A stretch of DNA of 64,000 bases, taken from Maridesulfovibrio hydrothermalis AM13 = DSM 14728. Its GTDB lineage: Bacteria > Desulfobacterota > Desulfovibrionia > Desulfovibrionales > Desulfovibrionaceae. The notes under the pieces are model-generated. The model was given only the letters and a program-made list of their open reading frames with translations, had not been told where the DNA came from and did no database searches. Within the stretch, counting starts at the first letter, position 1. The number at the start of each line of letters is the position of its first letter. Made by a program: the position numbers and the translations under genes. Location: the NCBI RefSeq assembly GCF_000331025.1, contig NC_020055.1, positions 124,001-188,000 on the forward strand. The letters are read 5' to 3'. This document shows positions 9,222-16,711 of this stretch, piece by piece.

Positions 9222-9560
9222 ATGGGTCTGGAAGTAGGCGAAAACAAAAATGACGGGATTATTACTTTTGAGCTAAAGGGGCGACTTGATTCAAACACAT
9301 CTAATGATTTTGAAGAAAGACTGATAAGCTCCATTCAAAATGGTGAGAGCAAAATCATCCTTGATTTTGAAAATCTTGAGTATATTTCCAGTGCCGGACT
9401 GCGTGTTCTGCTTAAAGCTGCCAGAGAACTTAAAGGCGGCGACGGCAAGCTTATTCTCTGTGCACTGAAAGATTACATCCGGGAAGTTTTTGACCTTTCA
9501 GGTTTTGTCTCCTTTCTGCCTATTTATGCGACCAAGGATGAGTGCATCGCATCTTTTTAG
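9222..9560 (+). CDS. STAS-domain anti-sigma factor antagonist
   Basis: 112 residues from the ATG behind GGAGGATAAG; a GTG 36 bp upstream is less likely because it has no ribosome site. The whole protein is one STAS domain with the phosphoacceptor motif YISSAGLRVLL, where the second serine is the expected target of the RsbW-type kinase upstream. Together they form a partner-switching pair. A terminator follows 48 bp after the stop. Confidence 0.87.
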   Translation: MGLEVGENKNDGIITFELKGRLDSNTSNDFEERLISSIQNGESKIILDFENLEYISSAGLRVLLKAARELKGGDGKLILCALKDYIREVFDLSGFVSFLPIYATKDECIASF

Positions 9561-9608
9561 TTTGAGTTGACTCAGTCAGGTCTACTTTTGTATTTTGGTA
9601 AAGCAGTT

Positions 9609-9647
9609 ACTTCCTGTCCGTATTTTTGCGGGCAGGAAGTTCGTTTT
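9609..9647 (+). terminator. Terminator after the STAS gene
   Basis: ACTTCCTGTCCG pairs with CGGGCAGGAAGT across an 8-nt loop, followed by TCGTTTTTT. Confidence 0.85.
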
Positions 9648-9712
9648 TTGGTTATGATGAATATCTATTTGTGCAATTAAATGTTCACTGGCATGTTCGG
9701 TGGAGGGTAAAT

Positions 9713-11050
9713 ATGAGCGGTTTATTTACATCACTAGCAGTGATGCTTTCTCCGAGAGGGCTGACGGCTGTTGGAAATGGAGCCGGTTTCGGCGGCGTGG
9801 CATTTATGGCGGCTTTAATCTTGGCAGCGGCGGCCTCGCTTTATACTGCGCGCAGTATGGAGGCACTTGGAACCGGTGCCAAGCGGGCCACGCCTTTTGA
9901 CGGGTTCGCTTTTGGACTTCTTGATGCGGCGCGCCTTTTTACATTGACAGTGCTGGCTGTTTCATGGCTGGGGATTGCCGGGTATGCAGTGAATGAGATT
10001 TTTGCCCTTTGGTTTCCAAATCTTGCAGCTTCTTTTCTTATTCTCGGCCTCGCAGCCGGAGCCTGCTTTTTGACCGATAAAAGCGGAACTGATTTATACG
10101 GCGGTTGTTTGACGCTTGCTTTTTGCGCTTTTGTTTACGTTGCAATAATGGCTACCCAGCCTGTTGGTGCCGGGATCGGATATCCGTCTGTCGTACCGCA
10201 GTTTTTCTCGCCGTTTATGCCGCAGGCGTTGGAGATGTCGGGCTATCTGGGGTGGCTGGACATTCTCTTTTTAGCCGTACTTGTGTTTGCCGGCTTTGAC
10301 CTGCCACTTGTTTTCGAAAATAAATCATCCAGAGTTGTACCGGCTGTCATTTTGATACTCGGTGCATTTCTTCTTTTTATATGGGGAGCACTGCTTGTCG
10401 CTGTTCCTGAAAAGCTTGCTGATACCTACGTGCCACACTTGATGGTAGCGAGAAATGTTTTTGGTGAAGGCGGAAGACTGCTTATGGGCAGCACTATTGT
10501 GCTTGGAACTTTTGCGGCTCTTTTCAGTTTTTTCCAGATTTTAGGGCATCGCTTAAAAGGCATTATCACAGAGGAATATGCGCACCATGCCCCCAGAGTG
10601 GCGGCGGTGGTTCTGGCAATTGTTCTCGGCGCACTTCTGGCTACGGGCTGGGCTGGAGAAGATGCTCTTGAGTCGCTTATTTCAGCCGGGCTGTGTTTTT
10701 GGTTCGCAGCATATACTCTCATTGATCTGTTGAATATTATTGCTATCCGTAAAGCAGGAGGCAGACCTCTGATTGCGCTGCCGGTGATGTTTATCCATCT
10801 TATCGCTGCTATTGCAAGCGGAATGTATATTGAGTTCCCGCTTTTCTTTTATTATGCACTGGGTGCAATGACCGTTGCCGGACTTGTTTTCGGGGTGAGT
10901 TATTATCGATCCGGCATTGAGTTGAGCAAAGAGCAGGCTCTTGTTAAAACAGAGTCCGTGGACGAGAATTCTGACGATAGCGGGCAGAAAAATGAGCAAA
11001 GTGATGATGAACCTGTTGCTGAAGGATTAAATATAGTCGAGTATAAATAA
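9713..11050 (+). CDS. Multipass membrane protein, permease-like
   Basis: 445 residues with about eleven predicted membrane helices and a charged cytoplasmic tail after residue 410 rich in Glu, Asp and Gln. The early segment GNGAGFGGVAF and general layout recall APC-superfamily amino-acid or solute permeases, but I cannot name a substrate, and the family call is tentative. The start is the ATG behind GGAGGG; an in-frame ATG 87 bp upstream would overlap the preceding terminator and is rejected. No close operon partner: the next gene begins 165 bp later behind its own candidate promoter. Confidence 0.6.
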   Translation: MSGLFTSLAVMLSPRGLTAVGNGAGFGGVAFMAALILAAAASLYTARSMEALGTGAKRATPFDGFAFGLLDAARLFTLTVLAVSWLGIAGYAVNEIFALWFPNLAASFLILGLAAGACFLTDKSGTDLYGGCLTLAFCAFVYVAIMATQPVGAGIGYPSVVPQFFSPFMPQALEMSGYLGWLDILFLAVLVFAGFDLPLVFENKSSRVVPAVILILGAFLLFIWGALLVAVPEKLADTYVPHLMVARNVFGEGGRLLMGSTIVLGTFAALFSFFQILGHRLKGIITEEYAHHAPRVAAVVLAIVLGALLATGWAGEDALESLISAGLCFWFAAYTLIDLLNIIAIRKAGGRPLIALPVMFIHLIAAIASGMYIEFPLFFYYALGAMTVAGLVFGVSYYRSGIELSKEQALVKTESVDENSDDSGQKNEQSDDEPVAEGLNIVEYK

Positions 11051-11122
11051 TTGTTATAGTTGAACTGTGTTTGTATTTTTGTTGTGACTGGCTTTAGTTT
11101 GAATCATAATCTATTTTTTACC

Positions 11123-11150
11123 TTGTTCTACCGGCTTTATTTGATACTAT
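11123..11150 (+). promoter_or_regulatory. Candidate promoter of the rhodanese gene
   Basis: TTGTTC, 16-nt spacer, TACTAT, about 60 bp before the start codon. Matches are partial. Confidence 0.3.
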
Positions 11151-11215
11151 GGAAGGGAATCAATTAAGTTTCTTTTTTCTACTGTCTAGGTATGAATAAA
11201 GGCATGGAGGGTAAA

Positions 11216-11632
11216 ATGAATAGACGTATTCTCTTGATTCTGGTTGCTGCAATTTTTGCCACTGTGGCAAGTTTTGCTGTTTTTCAGGAGGCTGGTTCGG
11301 CGGAGGATGTACCGCGCATATCAATAGAGCAATTAAAGCGGAAGCTTGGTTCGGATAATCTGGTCATTATCGATGCCCGAAGCGGTTCAGACTGGCGGGG
11401 AAGTGAGTTCATGATTGAAGGGGCCGTTCGCGGTAAGGCTGGACAGGAAAAGCAATGGGCTAAGAATCTGCACAAGGATGCCGAGATCGTTGTTTACTGT
11501 GCTTGACCCAGTGAGTACACAAGCTCCCGTGTGGGGCGTATACTCAAGAAGATGGGCTTTAAGGATGTAAGCGTCCTTTTAGGCGGATGGCATAAGTGGA
11601 ACAGAGCAGGATATCCTGTTGAAGCAAAGTAA
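11216..11632 (+). CDS. Periplasmic rhodanese with predicted selenocysteine (in-frame TGA)
   Basis: Read through one TGA, this is a 138-residue single rhodanese domain behind a signal peptide or anchor (residues 1-29, RRILLILVAAIFATVASF). The start is the ATG behind GGAGGG. The TGA at 11504-11506 is codon 97, right after VVYCA and before PSEYTSSRV, exactly at the rhodanese active-site loop. The frame after it stays open and continues a typical domain: RILKKMGF, then LLGGWHKWNRAGYPVE, then TAA. Related rhodaneses often have CACP here, so selenocysteine would replace the second cysteine. A SECIS-like hairpin starts 6 nt after the TGA. Conventional annotation would stop at 11506 and give a truncated protein. 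A point mutation or sequencing error is the alternative. Confidence 0.72.
11513..11545 (+). promoter_or_regulatory. Putative bacterial SECIS element
   Basis: Downstream of the TGA, GAGTA pairs with TACTC at the base and GCTCC with GGGGC (one G-U pair) at the top, closing the loop CGTGT. The loop begins 21 nt after the TGA and carries a GU in its first three positions, within the loose rules known for bacterial SECIS elements bound by SelB. Confidence 0.55.
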
Positions 11633-11652
11633 TTATTGTAATCAAATCAATT

Positions 11653-11690
11653 AAAAACGGGGATACTCAAGCGGGTATCCCCGTTTTTTT
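11653..11690. terminator. Terminator between rhodanese and MscS genes
   Basis: AACGGGGATAC and GTATCCCCGTT pair across an 8-nt loop with A-run before and T-run after, so it can serve the rightward rhodanese gene and the convergent mscS gene. Confidence 0.9.
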
Positions 11691-11807
11691 ACTTTTCAAC
11701 TGATGCAAGGGGGGCATCAGCCGCGGCTGTTCGCGGCGGAGAAGTTACCCGTTTGGGATCATTTTGCTAAATTAAGCGTTATCACAACCTTATGAGTCCA
11801 TTTAATT

Positions 11808-14321
11808 TTAATCCGGCATATCCATTTCGATTTTGCTAAAAGTCCTGTGTTTGCGGATGGCTGCTGAGCGAAAGCATTTGCCGACTCTTTTGCGTTTTTC
11901 TTTGAGTGCTTCACGTTGCGCCGCAATCTGCGCTGCTTCGTCTCCTTTGGGTTTGTATTTGGTCTTAACTCCTCTGAAGGCCACTTTGATTTTTTTGGCC
12001 TGAAATTTTTGATCAAGTTCATCTACGATGTCAGATTCTGTGGGAAATTTATCTTCAAAGTGGTTAACCCAGAAATAAATTTCAAAATCCAGCCCCAGCA
12101 TACCAAATCTTTTAAATAAGATAGTCGGTGCGGGATCTTTTAGTATTTTTGGATGTTTCTTGACTACTTTCATCATAATTTTCTTTGCTTTTTTAAGCTT
12201 GGTTCCGGGTACAAGAGTTACGGGAATGGCAACTCTGATTCGGGTGTCCTGATAGTTTAAATTGACTATTTCACCCTTGAGAAAGCTGGAATTGGGGATG
12301 ATGATCATGCTGTTATCGAGGGCTTTTATGGTCGTATTGCGGATTGAAACATCGACAACTTTCCCGATGATGTTTTTGTGCTGGAGGGTGTCCCCTTTTT
12401 TGATGGAGCCGCCGAAAAGAATGATCAGCCCGCTTACAAAGTTGCTGACAATGTCCTTGAGACCGAAACCGATACCGATGGACAGCCCGCTGGCAATCCA
12501 GGTCAGGGCAGACATGGGAATGCCAAGCAGAAAAAAAGATGAGAATAAAAATACGACCCAGACAATGTATGATCCAATGGTCGAGAAAGTATGGGCCACT
12601 GAGGATTCAATTTTTCGCCCGCCGATTTCTGTGTTGCTCACAAAGCTTTTAAGCCAGAATAGAATCAGGCGTGAAGTGAAGAATAGTATCAAAATGTAGA
12701 AAAAACTTTTAATGGATATATCTGCACCGCCGATAGTTACATCCATGTGCCGGAAGACAAAACGGGCAAACGGGATGCCACCCATATAGGCTGTGGCCCA
12801 GCCGATAAACAGAAAAATTATGACTGACACTGAAAGCGGGTAGAACATCTGCACCATTTGGTTATGCTGTCTGGCAGCCCGCACTGCTTCCTCTTTTTTC
12901 TGTTTTTGTGCATTATTTTCTTCCTCGGTGGCAGATTCCTGCGGAGTAAAGTCTTTAACAGGAGCCACCTCAGTTATCATGATGGTTTTCAGAGCAGTGC
13001 AAACCTGCAGGGTGACGAGGAACAGAAACCATACTTGAGTCAAAATCATGGCTTGCGTGCCGAAACCGAAAATTGTTACCAAAGCACCTGTAGCCAGAAT
13101 AATTTTATTAGCCTTGAAGGTCACTCTGGTAATATTTAAAGTGTACCTGTTGCGGCTGTAATGCATGGCTGCAAGCCCTGCGATGCTAAGAAACAGCCAG
13201 ATAATACCCAGACAATCTACCGGAATGGTAAGCATGTGCAAGAAGTCTCCGGCGGTCATCAAACACCAGAGTGTGAACATGGGTGTGTAGATAAGGGTAG
13301 CAGGTTTGGCATCTTCTCTGGCCCATAAAAAATTTCGGGCGCAGATGATAATTCCGAGAGTTATTGATTCGGCCCAGATCAGACTGGTAATCTGGTTGGA
13401 GGTGAATAGCGTTATGTGGCGGGAAATGAGTATCGCAGCTCCAAAGGAGATGAGCAGTACCCCCCGGCTGTATAATGCCAGATTATGTTTTTTAAAAAGT
13501 GGTCTTTTAAGCAGGGATTTGACGCCATGACGGAGCAACAGCCACAGAATGATGGTTATTATGGCCATGTAGGTTAAAAAATCATTCCAGTTAACCCATA
13601 CAAACAGCGGGTGATAAAATTTTGAATATCCATGTTCCCACTCCTTGAAGGAATATGAAATATCAATCCAGCTATGCGAAGAGAGCAGGGAAGGCCCGCG
13701 TTCAAAATAAAAGTTTTTGATGGATTCAGCGTAATATTTTGATGTTAATTCTCTGTTTTCCTGAACGCTTGCGGCAAGGACGTCAGATTTGGCAAGGGCC
13801 TTATCAAGTTCTTGTTTGAATTTAGCTGTTTCAGCCCGCAGGGTTGCAAATTTGCTTTTGGTTCGCTTTAACAGGGCTTTATTAAAACTGCTTTTTACGT
13901 TTTCTTGAATTTTAATTTCTCGAAGAACCGAAAAAGTCCTTTTAATTTTTTTCAGCCTGTTTTTTTCTATCAATAAATCAGCTTTTGCCAGTTTAATATA
14001 TGAATCAACATCATTAAGCTGTAAAAGTACGGTGCGGTATGACCAGGGCGTGCGTTTTGCCAGTCCGCGCAAAAGTTTAAGTTGATCGAGCCTGTCTTGA
14101 GCTTTAGTCATACGCCGGTCATACGTTTTAAGCATGGACGGCATTTTTTCCATCAGGAGGTTGATTACTTTACTTTGTTCCATGATGTCAGACTCGATGC
14201 CTTCAATCATGTTAGTCCAAGTCTGCGATGTGGATTCAGCCTTTGCGTGCAGAGAGAAACTCATGATAAAAATCATGGCAACCAAGGTGAGTATTGTAAT
14301 TTTCCGCATAAAAATGGTCAT
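11808..14321 (-). CDS. Large MscS-family mechanosensitive channel
   Basis: 837 residues. A signal peptide (residues 5-28) leads into a periplasmic, lysine-rich coiled-coil domain of about 200 residues; then come about ten membrane helices and a canonical MscS core near residues 600-770 (ALTWIASGLSIGIGFGLKDIVSNFVSGLIILF is the pore-helix region, followed by the beta domain with GKVVDVSIRNTTI). This layout matches the large MscK/YbiO/YjeP-type channels that open under membrane tension during hypo-osmotic shock. The C-terminus is very basic. GGAGA lies upstream of the ATG. It is transcribed alone and convergent with the rhodanese gene. Confidence 0.88.
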   Translation of the reverse strand: MTIFMRKITILTLVAMIFIMSFSLHAKAESTSQTWTNMIEGIESDIMEQSKVINLLMEKMPSMLKTYDRRMTKAQDRLDQLKLLRGLAKRTPWSYRTVLLQLNDVDSYIKLAKADLLIEKNRLKKIKRTFSVLREIKIQENVKSSFNKALLKRTKSKFATLRAETAKFKQELDKALAKSDVLAASVQENRELTSKYYAESIKNFYFERGPSLLSSHSWIDISYSFKEWEHGYSKFYHPLFVWVNWNDFLTYMAIITIILWLLLRHGVKSLLKRPLFKKHNLALYSRGVLLISFGAAILISRHITLFTSNQITSLIWAESITLGIIICARNFLWAREDAKPATLIYTPMFTLWCLMTAGDFLHMLTIPVDCLGIIWLFLSIAGLAAMHYSRNRYTLNITRVTFKANKIILATGALVTIFGFGTQAMILTQVWFLFLVTLQVCTALKTIMITEVAPVKDFTPQESATEEENNAQKQKKEEAVRAARQHNQMVQMFYPLSVSVIIFLFIGWATAYMGGIPFARFVFRHMDVTIGGADISIKSFFYILILFFTSRLILFWLKSFVSNTEIGGRKIESSVAHTFSTIGSYIVWVVFLFSSFFLLGIPMSALTWIASGLSIGIGFGLKDIVSNFVSGLIILFGGSIKKGDTLQHKNIIGKVVDVSIRNTTIKALDNSMIIIPNSSFLKGEIVNLNYQDTRIRVAIPVTLVPGTKLKKAKKIMMKVVKKHPKILKDPAPTILFKRFGMLGLDFEIYFWVNHFEDKFPTESDIVDELDQKFQAKKIKVAFRGVKTKYKPKGDEAAQIAAQREALKEKRKRVGKCFRSAAIRKHRTFSKIEMDMPD

Positions 14322-14633
14322 GTTTTTCTCCGGTGCTTGACAAGTCCGGTATACTTCCGGTTATTAAAATATATCTGCTGACTGCTTTCAGGACAATTTA
14401 TTATATTGATCTACCTGTTTCTTCACAGTCTTGTCTGTGATTCTTTATTTCAAACAAAATTTTCCGGTATATGTCAGGTTTTTTGGATGCATCAACATTC
14501 CTGTATTCAGGTTTATGTATATCCATTTCGCCGGCATTATTCTTTAAATATTCATATATATGCAACCTTGTACTAAATGTAGCTGAAAAATAAAACATTT
14601 AATGCGAAGATATATCTATCAGGGAGAAGTGTT

Positions 14634-15161
14634 GTGTCCAGAGTTTATCTGATCGGCCCCAGAGCCTGTGGTAAAACAACTGTAGGCCGGATTCTGGCTG
14701 AAAAACTTAAATTTAAGTTTTATGACAGTGATTCTCTCATTGTGGAAAGGGCCGGATGTGAAATAGCCGCATATGTTGAATCTCATGGCTGGTCTGGTTT
14801 TCGTGATCTTGAATCTGCGGTGCTGAACGGGCTTTCCGGTAAAAGTGAAGCAGTTATATCCTGCGGTGGAGGCATTGTTGTCCGTGAAGAGAATTTATTT
14901 ATTCTGCGCAGGAACTATACTGTCTACTTAAAAACTGACGTGCAGGTTCTGGCTGACCGACTAAGCGTCGAACCGGAGCACGGGCAGCGTCCGTCGCTTA
15001 CCGGTAAACCTCTGGTAGAAGAAATTCAGCAGGTTTTAGATGAGCGTGAAGACCTTTATTCCGGATGCGCAACATATATAGTTGATGGCGCAGCAGCTGT
15101 AGATGAAATCTGCAACCAGATCTTAAACAGCTATAAATCCTTTGAACAGGGAGATATATAA
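14634..15161 (+). CDS. aroL: Shikimate kinase
   Basis: 175 residues. The P-loop GPRACGKTTVG (residues 8-18), the shikimate-binding FYDSDSLI with its DSD, the GFRDLE segment, and the SCGGGIV motif are all present, with the lid region GQRPSL near 122. It phosphorylates shikimate in the pathway to chorismate. It starts with GTG behind AGGGAG. Its stop is 1 bp before the chorismate synthase start, so the two later steps of aromatic biosynthesis are co-transcribed. I use aroL because of the family resemblance; aroK would be an equally valid name. Confidence 0.93.
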   Translation: MSRVYLIGPRACGKTTVGRILAEKLKFKFYDSDSLIVERAGCEIAAYVESHGWSGFRDLESAVLNGLSGKSEAVISCGGGIVVREENLFILRRNYTVYLKTDVQVLADRLSVEPEHGQRPSLTGKPLVEEIQQVLDEREDLYSGCATYIVDGAAAVDEICNQILNSYKSFEQGDI

Positions 15162-15162
15162 A

Positions 15163-16215
15163 ATGAGCGGCAATACATTCGGGCAGATTTTCAAGGTTAC
15201 AACCTACGGTGAATCACATGGCCCCGGTCTGGGGGGAGTTATTGACGGTTGTCCGGCCGGAATTGAATTAAATGAAGAGATTATTCAGCTCGAACTGGAT
15301 AAACGCAAACCCGGTGAGGGCATAGCCGGTACTGCCCGCAAAGAAGCTGACCTTGTTAAAATTCTTTCGGGAGTGTTTGAGGGAAAGACTACCGGCACGT
15401 CAATCGGTTTTTATATTGAAAATACTGACCAGCGTTCGCGGGATTATTCTAAAATAATGAATGTATACCGGCCCGGCCATGCAGATTTTACTTTTGATGC
15501 CAAGTATGGATTCCGTGACTATCGAGGCGGAGGGCGTTCTTCCGGCCGTGAAACAGTTTCACGCGTTGCTGCCGGAGCAGTAGCTCAGGAACTTTTGCGT
15601 CAGCAGTCCGTAAGTTGTGAAGCTTATACTGTCCGTATCGGCGGTATAAGTGCAGCCGTTAAATATCCTGAAAAGGCGCATGAACAGCCGTTCTTTTCCC
15701 CTGATCCGGATGCAGTCTCCAAGTGGGAGGAACGGATTAAAGCCGTTCGTTCTCAAGGAGATACTCTGGGCGGGGTGGTTGAAGTGTGTATTAAAAATGT
15801 ACCTGCCGGTTTAGGGGAGCCTGTTTTTGATAAACTTGATGCGCGTCTTGCCTGCGCTTTGATGTCGGTCGGCGCAGTTAAAGGAATTGAAATCGGTTCC
15901 GGTTTTGCGGCAGCAGATTCACTGGGCAGCCTGAATAATGATTTTATCGATGAATCAGGATTTCAGTCCAACAATGCCGGCGGTATTCTAGGCGGTATTT
16001 CCAGTGGACAGGATATAATTGTACGGGCTTATGTAAAACCTATCCCGTCTATCAGCAAAGCGCAGCAGACGATTGGCCGCGACAGTAAAGCCGCTGAAAT
16101 TAAAATCGGTGGCCGGCACGATATCTGTGCTATTCCGCGCATTGTGCCGGTGCTTAAGTCTATGGCAATGCTGACCGTTGCCGATTTTATTTTATTGCAA
16201 CGCAGGATGGGATAA
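15163..16215 (+). CDS. aroC: Chorismate synthase
   Basis: 350 residues from the ATG behind the GGGAG site that lies inside the end of the upstream gene. Family signatures are clear: TYGESHGPGLGGVIDGCPAG at the N-terminus, the RPGHAD motif and the YRGGGRSSGRETVSRVAAGA segment near 130-150, and GSGF, SNNAGGILGG and the RHDIC region toward the end. It converts EPSP to chorismate using reduced FMN. It forms an operon with the shikimate kinase, and a terminator follows 17 bp after the stop. Confidence 0.96.
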   Translation: MSGNTFGQIFKVTTYGESHGPGLGGVIDGCPAGIELNEEIIQLELDKRKPGEGIAGTARKEADLVKILSGVFEGKTTGTSIGFYIENTDQRSRDYSKIMNVYRPGHADFTFDAKYGFRDYRGGGRSSGRETVSRVAAGAVAQELLRQQSVSCEAYTVRIGGISAAVKYPEKAHEQPFFSPDPDAVSKWEERIKAVRSQGDTLGGVVEVCIKNVPAGLGEPVFDKLDARLACALMSVGAVKGIEIGSGFAAADSLGSLNNDFIDESGFQSNNAGGILGGISSGQDIIVRAYVKPIPSISKAQQTIGRDSKAAEIKIGGRHDICAIPRIVPVLKSMAMLTVADFILLQRRMG

Positions 16216-16232
16216 AGTTCCTGCCCTGCCAA

Positions 16233-16264
16233 GAAACCTGCCTAGGCAGGTTTCAGTTTTTTTA
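16233..16264 (+). terminator. Terminator of the aro operon
   Basis: GAAACCTGCCTAGGCAGGTTTC is a perfect 11-bp palindrome followed by AG and a T-run. Its left half overlaps the 3' end of the convergent YbjQ-like gene. Confidence 0.85.
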
Positions 16265-16589
16265 GGCGAACGGCTGTGCCGTAGCAGGAATAGAATTTGT
16301 CACCTTCAGGGTGGAAAGAGACGGATTCCCGATATCCGAGGATGGCGTCAGCGTTGGCATCCATTGCCTGAGCTATCAGCCCGTAGAAAGCGTTGTCGAA
16401 GTTATAGCTTCGGCAGACAATCAGTCCGAAGGTTCCGACTACTTCGCGGTTGGGCACTTCCTCAGTTGTGACAATTTTAATTTTACCTGCAAGATAAAGA
16501 TTGCGGGACATTTCAAGCCGTTGATCTTTTTTTGCATCTTCTACTGACCTGCGTCCTTTGCGGCTGGGACTGCCGAACATAAGAGCCAT
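16242..16589 (-). CDS. YbjQ-like (UPF0145 / heavy-metal-binding-like) protein
   Basis: 115 residues. The segment from TTEEVPNREVVGTFGLIVC through AQAMDANADAILGYR to YGTAVRLKKL follows the pattern of YbjQ/UPF0145 proteins, small cytosolic proteins that form oligomeric rings and have no settled function. The N-terminal 40 residues, basic and including SRKGRRSVEDAKKDQR, are extra compared with the usual family length. The last codons overlap the aro terminator on the other strand. AAGGA is upstream of the ATG. The family assignment rests on pattern only. Confidence 0.6.
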   Translation of the reverse strand: MALMFGSPSRKGRRSVEDAKKDQRLEMSRNLYLAGKIKIVTTEEVPNREVVGTFGLIVCRSYNFDNAFYGLIAQAMDANADAILGYRESVSFHPEGDKFYSCYGTAVRLKKLKPA

Positions 16590-16711
16590 ATTTTTAAAAT
16601 CCTTTTTTACAGTCTTGGTTGTTTAAAGATTCCTGCCTCAAATATGAAATAATTTCAACTTCATAAGTTTGCAGATTAGCGGAATCTGTAAAAAAAGCGC
16701 AAGCAGTCTTT

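Noticed and set aside
11192-11506. Rhodanese as a 104-residue protein ending at the TGA
   Set aside because: This would stop inside the active-site loop while the following 42 codons still encode a conserved rhodanese C-terminus. The ATG at 11192 also has no ribosome site; 11216 does.
14401-14598. 65-codon minus-strand open frame between mscS and the shikimate kinase gene
   Set aside because: No ribosome site upstream of the ATG and no family resemblance; the composition is charged but not convincing.
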